Assembly (NCBI RefSeq): GCF_041260155.1
Contig: NC_091946.1
Span: 36,335,776 to 36,399,775, forward strand
Origin: Ptychodera flava
Taxonomy: Eukaryota > Hemichordata > Enteropneusta > Ptychoderidae
Direction: 5' to 3'
DNA: 64,000 nt
Shown one piece after another: positions 60,601 to 64,000 of this stretch. The position numbers were made by a program, and so were the translations under genes. The notes under the pieces are model-generated. The model did not search any database. It saw only the letters and a list, made by a program, of their open reading frames with translations, and was not told the DNA's origin. Positions within the stretch are counted from its first letter, which is position 1, and each line of letters begins with the position of its first letter.

Positions 60601-60707
60601 AAACCTGGACTAAAAATAACAATTTCTGTCAGTGACTCCAATACGAATACGAATACGAATACGAAAACGAATACGAAAACGAATACGAAAATAACTTCAG
60701 CATCGTT
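57678..60707. mobile_element. 3-kb TIR element with (CGTATT)n subterminal repeats
   Basis: The ends are inverted repeats of about 100 bp: the left begins ACGATGCTGAAGTTATTTTC at 57,678 and the right ends in the inverse at 60,706. Both contain a run of TTCGTATTCG hexamers, then TTGGAGTCACTGACA. Within the hexamer run they differ by a single base, so the insertion looks young. Flanks TTCCCGGG (57,670-57,677) and TTCCAGGG (60,708-60,715) are a possible 8-bp target duplication with one mismatch, as hAT elements make. The interior has no frame above about 80 codons and no transposase that I recognise. A palindromic element is nested at about 57,961-58,165. Confidence 0.7.
57961..58165. mobile_element. 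Nested palindromic MITE, about 205 bp
   Basis: Arms of about 75 bp include TTAGTCTGTTGAATAGATCG with ATTTTCGGTTCGATCTATCG on the left and the inverse on the right (CGATAGATCGAGCCGAAAAT, then CGATCTATTTAGCAGACTA). The GC-richer spacer contains GCGCGCC. It lies inside the 3-kb TIR element, so it inserted later or travels as part of it. A further (CGTATT)n run ends in TATAACTTC at 58,205-58,243. Confidence 0.7.
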
Positions 60708-60797
60708 TTCCAGGGCCGCCGTCGGCCCGCTTTGATTGAATGAGAGTTAGTACGCCATGTAATGTCCATGTAATGTGTAGAAATGGGCGTGTTGTTG

Positions 60798-60854
60798 TTG
60801 GTAAACATCATCAATGCGTGGGAAGGGATCTTCTCACTCGATGATGTTTACCAA
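60798..60854. repeat. Hairpin with perfect 15-bp arms
   Basis: TTGGTAAACATCATC and its exact inverse GATGATGTTTACCAA flank a loop of about 27 bp. No target duplication was seen. It could be the remnant of a foldback element. Confidence 0.65.
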
Positions 60855-61140
60855 CGAAGGATCTTCCTACCTCCCTGATGAGATGTACACAGCAGAGACC
60901 TGTCAACGTCGAATTTCTATGACACAATTTTTTATGTAGGAAGTTGCCAGAGACAAACAGCATGGCATTTTGAGGGGTGGGACATACAGGTACCTCCATG
61001 GAAAGTTCGAAAAGCGCGTGCCCAACCTACCAAGTACCTATAGATCACACAAGTTGCTAACAGATAAAGAAAACGTCTTGACAATGCATACACACTTCCC
61101 AGTTGTGTCCTGGCTTGGACACAAATGTTTGCAAATAGTG

Positions 61141-61243
61141 TAGCTGCAGTACTGTACCTTGGGGTTTTGCCTGGGTATTTGGGTCGGACGGCAAAACCAG
61201 CCCAAATACCCAGGCAAAACCTCGAGCTACTGTACTGCAGCTA
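61141..61243. mobile_element. TAG...CTA foldback MITE, 103 bp, perfect 9-bp target duplication
   Basis: The left arm TAGCTGCAGTACTGTACCTT, then GGTTTTGCCTGGGTATTTGG is inverted on the right (CCAAATACCCAGGCAAAACC, then CTACTGTACTGCAGCTA). The element is flanked by identical CAAATAGTG at 61,132-61,140 and 61,244-61,252. The arms are almost unmutated, so the insertion is recent. Non-coding. Confidence 0.85.
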
Positions 61244-63369
61244 CAAATAGTGCAGTTTTACATGTTATATAGACTCGCCTGGCATACGGCATTCAAAACG
61301 AGTCATTCAGAGAGAGTACATTTGCTATACAAATATCCACAAGGGACAAGCGTGTACTTACCTTACTAACGAGGAATTTAATCGTGTTAGACTTGAGGAC
61401 TCGGCAAAAATAAACAAAACAAAAAACAAAAACAAAAGAAAAAATGCAAAGGTTGCCGAGATCCAAATGGTGTTAATTGATGCACAAAAATTATAGTAAT
61501 TGCTAAATTATACAGCTATGCTCAAAGGGAACCCAGATATCTAGTTGTTGTTGGTATTGTTGTTTATATTTATATTAGTCACGTTTTTGTTGACCAATAA
61601 ATTTCAACGAACAAAGCTATTGTTTTCTGTTTTCTGGTTGTTTCAAACCTAATTTAGATGTCCTTACACTACTAGTTTGCTATCGTTATTTGACTTGATG
61701 CAACCATGGAGGTAGAGTCTCTACTACCTCCATGATGCCAACTCTCTCCAAAGGTACTGTACTCATGCACTCATACACGAAGAGAGTGTACGTAACATAC
61801 GTACGAGAGTGTACTTGTATAGCGTTTCTTAGGAAGACATCTGCATTACGTTTGGAACAACAACAACAACACAAGTACAGCTATGTTTGATGACAACAAC
61901 ATGACTAATATACAACATATTAACAACAACAACAACTACTAGATTTCTGGGTTCTAAGAGCTATGCTGTGGAGTGAGTGCATTCAGAAGTCTGGATGGTA
62001 GAGCTGAGCACCCACGCTTTCTGGTAGCAACAGAGATTATATCACAGCTTTCTATATATGTAAGCAGGGTTGCTGGTACTGCTATGGCGCAAATTTCAGT
62101 AAATTTCCAACCTCATGGCTGACTTATCAAATAATGTTACATTGACAAACACAAGGCCCAAAGAGAGGCTATACAGATGGCAATATCAGAGAAAAACTCA
62201 AACAGAATGAGACCAAGACAGTATTTTTTCAAATGTGAAAACTACACATGGACAAAAGAAAATATACAAGAGATAAAAAGCAGTAAACAAACAAACAAAC
62301 TAACAAACAAACAAACAAAAAAACAAACACACTACCTCTGTAACCCAACAGACTACAGTAAGTGACAAATATATACAGCGGAGCAATTGTGAGACTTCTC
62401 ATCACAGCACCTCCAACTGTATGAAATCCACCATCCAATGAAATACACAGTAAGTACTACCCTTCTGACAGTCAATTTCTGTAGCAGGGTGATTACATAT
62501 AGAAGTCTTACAATTACTGATTTGCAGTCATTCTGTTCAGTAGTTTGTTTGTGTTTGTTTATTTATTTGAATGCTTGTTCATTATCTTTTTTATTTTGTT
62601 TGTTGAAAGTCCAAAATAAAAAAACAAATAAATGTGTTTATTGGTTTTTCATATTTTGTTTATTAATTCAGTCAGTCCATGTTGAATAGTGTGCGACTAC
62701 CAAACAGGGAACAGATTTACTCATTTCTGTTACAGTTGGACTCCCTATATCCCTTTATTTCCTGTGCTATTGAGATGAGTCCAATGAAACAAGACTGTAT
62801 CAGTCTTCTGTTTCTAGAATGATGAAAGTGACAGAAAAACATGTGCTGTTGTATCTTCTTAAATTATATCTTTTATTGTCATAATTTGTTTGGCTGGTGA
62901 CAAAGGCAGCCATAGTGACAATACTTTAACTCTGAGCATAAACTGTCTGTGGTCTTGCTTCCATCTCCATGGTCAAACAGTGTATAAAATTAATGTGCAG
63001 ACAAATAATAATTTCATGATATGGGCCCTGAGATGGTAATGCATTATTATATTCAGTGGAGCAGGAAAAGGCTTTGATAACAATTGAATAATAAATACAG
63101 CACATTAAAAACATTCGGTCATTTTTGGCTTAAGTAATAGAATTTAAAAAGACTATGGAAAGGTAATGAAATAAAAGGTGTGGATATTACAGTAGTAGTA
63201 CCGTAATAGTACTTCTACCTGAGTGCAATCGTTGTCCTGGCCAAGGACACTTATTCTGAAAATTTGTAAAATGTTGCAGGAACAGGTGAACAGTGATACA
63301 ACACATTCCACCATTGCAAATGCCACACGCATATTGAGCTGCACTTATGAATATAAACATGGGTGTTCA

Positions 63370-63752
63370 CATTTTTAAAATCTCGCCCTTCTTTCCTCCG
63401 AGCTGGTTACGAGCACTATGAGCCCAGTTTCGAGCGCCGAAAGCCTGCAGCTGTTCGGATTCGACTGATATCCTTACACATTGTTTTGGTAATCTGCGCA
63501 ACTCGGAACTGAAATTTCTGCGCGAAAGTTGGTCGAGTCATGTGATTTCAAAAAGGAACGTTGATTGGACACGTTTTAGGGCAATAGAGTTGTACGGCGT
63601 GAGGTGGCTCGTGTCATCTACCAACTTTTCTTGTGAACCTACAAGTTTTGTGGAAATTTACGCCAAATCCGTGTCGCGATTCTGCACCATGAGCTCAAGA
63701 CCTGGAGTTTATTATTTGATCTCCGTGATTCTTGGCTAAATGCGTTTGGAAA
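63370..63752 (+). promoter_or_regulatory. KDM6A promoter and 5' UTR region
   Basis: The DNA becomes richer in G, C and CpG over the 380 bp before the KDM6A start codon. It contains a reverse CCAAT box (GATTGG near 63,560). An upstream ATG at 63,740 is out of frame with the KDM6A start at 63,753 and might damp translation. No TATA box is evident. Confidence 0.45.
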
Positions 63753-63992
63753 ATGGCGAGCGGGCAGTTGCAGGGAGAAGAAAAGTCGGGTCTCACCACA
63801 CAGGAAAAGGACTTGCTCGCTGAGTTCGATAGGTGACAACATCCTACAAAATTTTGCCCGTTACCCCCCAGTTTTTGCCGGTTTAGTAATTTTAAGGGTG
63901 CTAAACTTCCATATTTTCCTTTCAGTCGGCTATTTGGATTTCTGGACTTCAATGGAGAAGGCGGGGCGGCGAAAAAGGCCCTTATTCAGAAG
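63753..63992 (+). CDS. KDM6A: KDM6A/UTX histone H3K27 demethylase, first two coding exons (partial)
   Basis: Exon 1 at 63,753-63,832 and exon 2 at 63,926-63,992 join in phase 2 across a 93-bp GT-AG intron. The second exon ends with a GTATGT donor at 63,993, so the gene continues beyond the window. The 49 residues include LTTQEKDLLAEFDSRLFGF and KKALIQK, matching human UTX (LTAEEREALGGLDSRLFGF, then KALLGK), which lies just before the tetratricopeptide repeats. Known role: JmjC demethylase that removes H3K27 methylation, part of the MLL3/4 complexes. The catalytic part is outside the window, so intactness cannot be judged. The ATG at 63,753 is chosen because it opens the frame that matches; the human N-terminus is longer. 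Confidence 0.9.
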
Positions 63993-64000
63993 GTATGTGT

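Larger units (their letters stand above)
57604..63752. other. Head-to-head spacer between FUNDC1 and KDM6A
   Basis: 6.1 kb with no recognised gene. About half is the 3-kb TIR element at 57,678-60,707. Further right lie a hairpin at 60,798-60,854, a 103-bp foldback at 61,141-61,243, short AAC and CAAA microsatellites (61,857-61,872, 61,921-61,938, 62,287-62,330) and a small hairpin of CATGGAGGTAG at 61,705-61,734. The final 400 bp are the KDM6A promoter region. Confidence 0.6.

Noticed and set aside
60629-60814. Frame with alternating FSYS/YSYS residues
   Set aside because: Translation of the CGTATT hexamer repeat in the right TIR of the 3-kb element, not a low-complexity protein gene.
62285-62330. 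CAAA repeat considered as a retroelement A-rich tail
   Set aside because: No retroelement body with recognisable features lies on either side; a plain microsatellite is simpler.

Overview
The window is about 64 kb of AT-rich, intron-rich nuclear DNA from a bilaterian animal. Introns have GT-AG borders, coding exons are short, and the gene-free DNA is packed with small foldback and terminal-inverted-repeat (TIR) elements. An invertebrate deuterostome (hemichordate, echinoderm or lancelet grade) fits best. That placement is an inference from gene content and texture; no marker here fixes the species.

Five protein genes can be read, four of them complete. (1) A divergent EFHC2-like gene lies on the minus strand at 19,011-3,769 (10 exons, about 760 aa). 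(2) An orthodox EFHC2 lies on the minus strand at 29,204-22,961 (11 exons, 747 aa). Both have three DM10 domains and a C-terminal EF-hand region, share almost every intron position and phase, and look like an old tandem duplication. (3) CMC4, a 72-aa twin-CX9C protein in two exons, lies on the plus strand at 29,750-32,085 and is divergent from EFHC2 across a promoter of about 545 bp. (4) FUNDC1, a 145-aa mitophagy receptor in five exons with a 16-kb first intron, lies on the minus strand at 57,603-36,344. (5) The first two coding exons of KDM6A/UTX lie on the plus strand from 63,753 and run off the end of the window.

The most striking result is the gene order. EFHC2(-), FUNDC1(-), KDM6A(+) is the order and orientation of human Xp11. 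CMC4, tail-to-tail with a FUNDC gene, is the arrangement of human Xq28 (FUNDC2/CMC4). The window therefore looks like the undivided ancestor of two human X-linked neighbourhoods. The EFHC2 proteins belong to ciliary doublet microtubules, CMC4 and FUNDC1 to mitochondria, and KDM6A to chromatin, so the linkage is historical or regulatory rather than a pathway.

Layout: 1-3.7 kb, 3' flank with no gene. 3.8-19.0 kb, EFHC2-like gene A. 19-23 kb, spacer with two foldback elements. 23-29.2 kb, EFHC2. 29.2-29.75 kb, shared promoter. 29.75-33.4 kb, CMC4 with a long 3' UTR. 36.3-57.6 kb, FUNDC1, whose introns hold a GTCCCC-ended element swollen by a 150-bp tandem array, a GC-rich TTAA-flanked piggyBac-like element, a LINE tail and several foldbacks. 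57.7-60.7 kb, a 3-kb TIR element ending only 74 bp from the FUNDC1 start codon. 63.4-63.75 kb, KDM6A promoter. I recognised no retrovirus, LTR element, Polinton, toxin gene, tRNA, rRNA or CRISPR.
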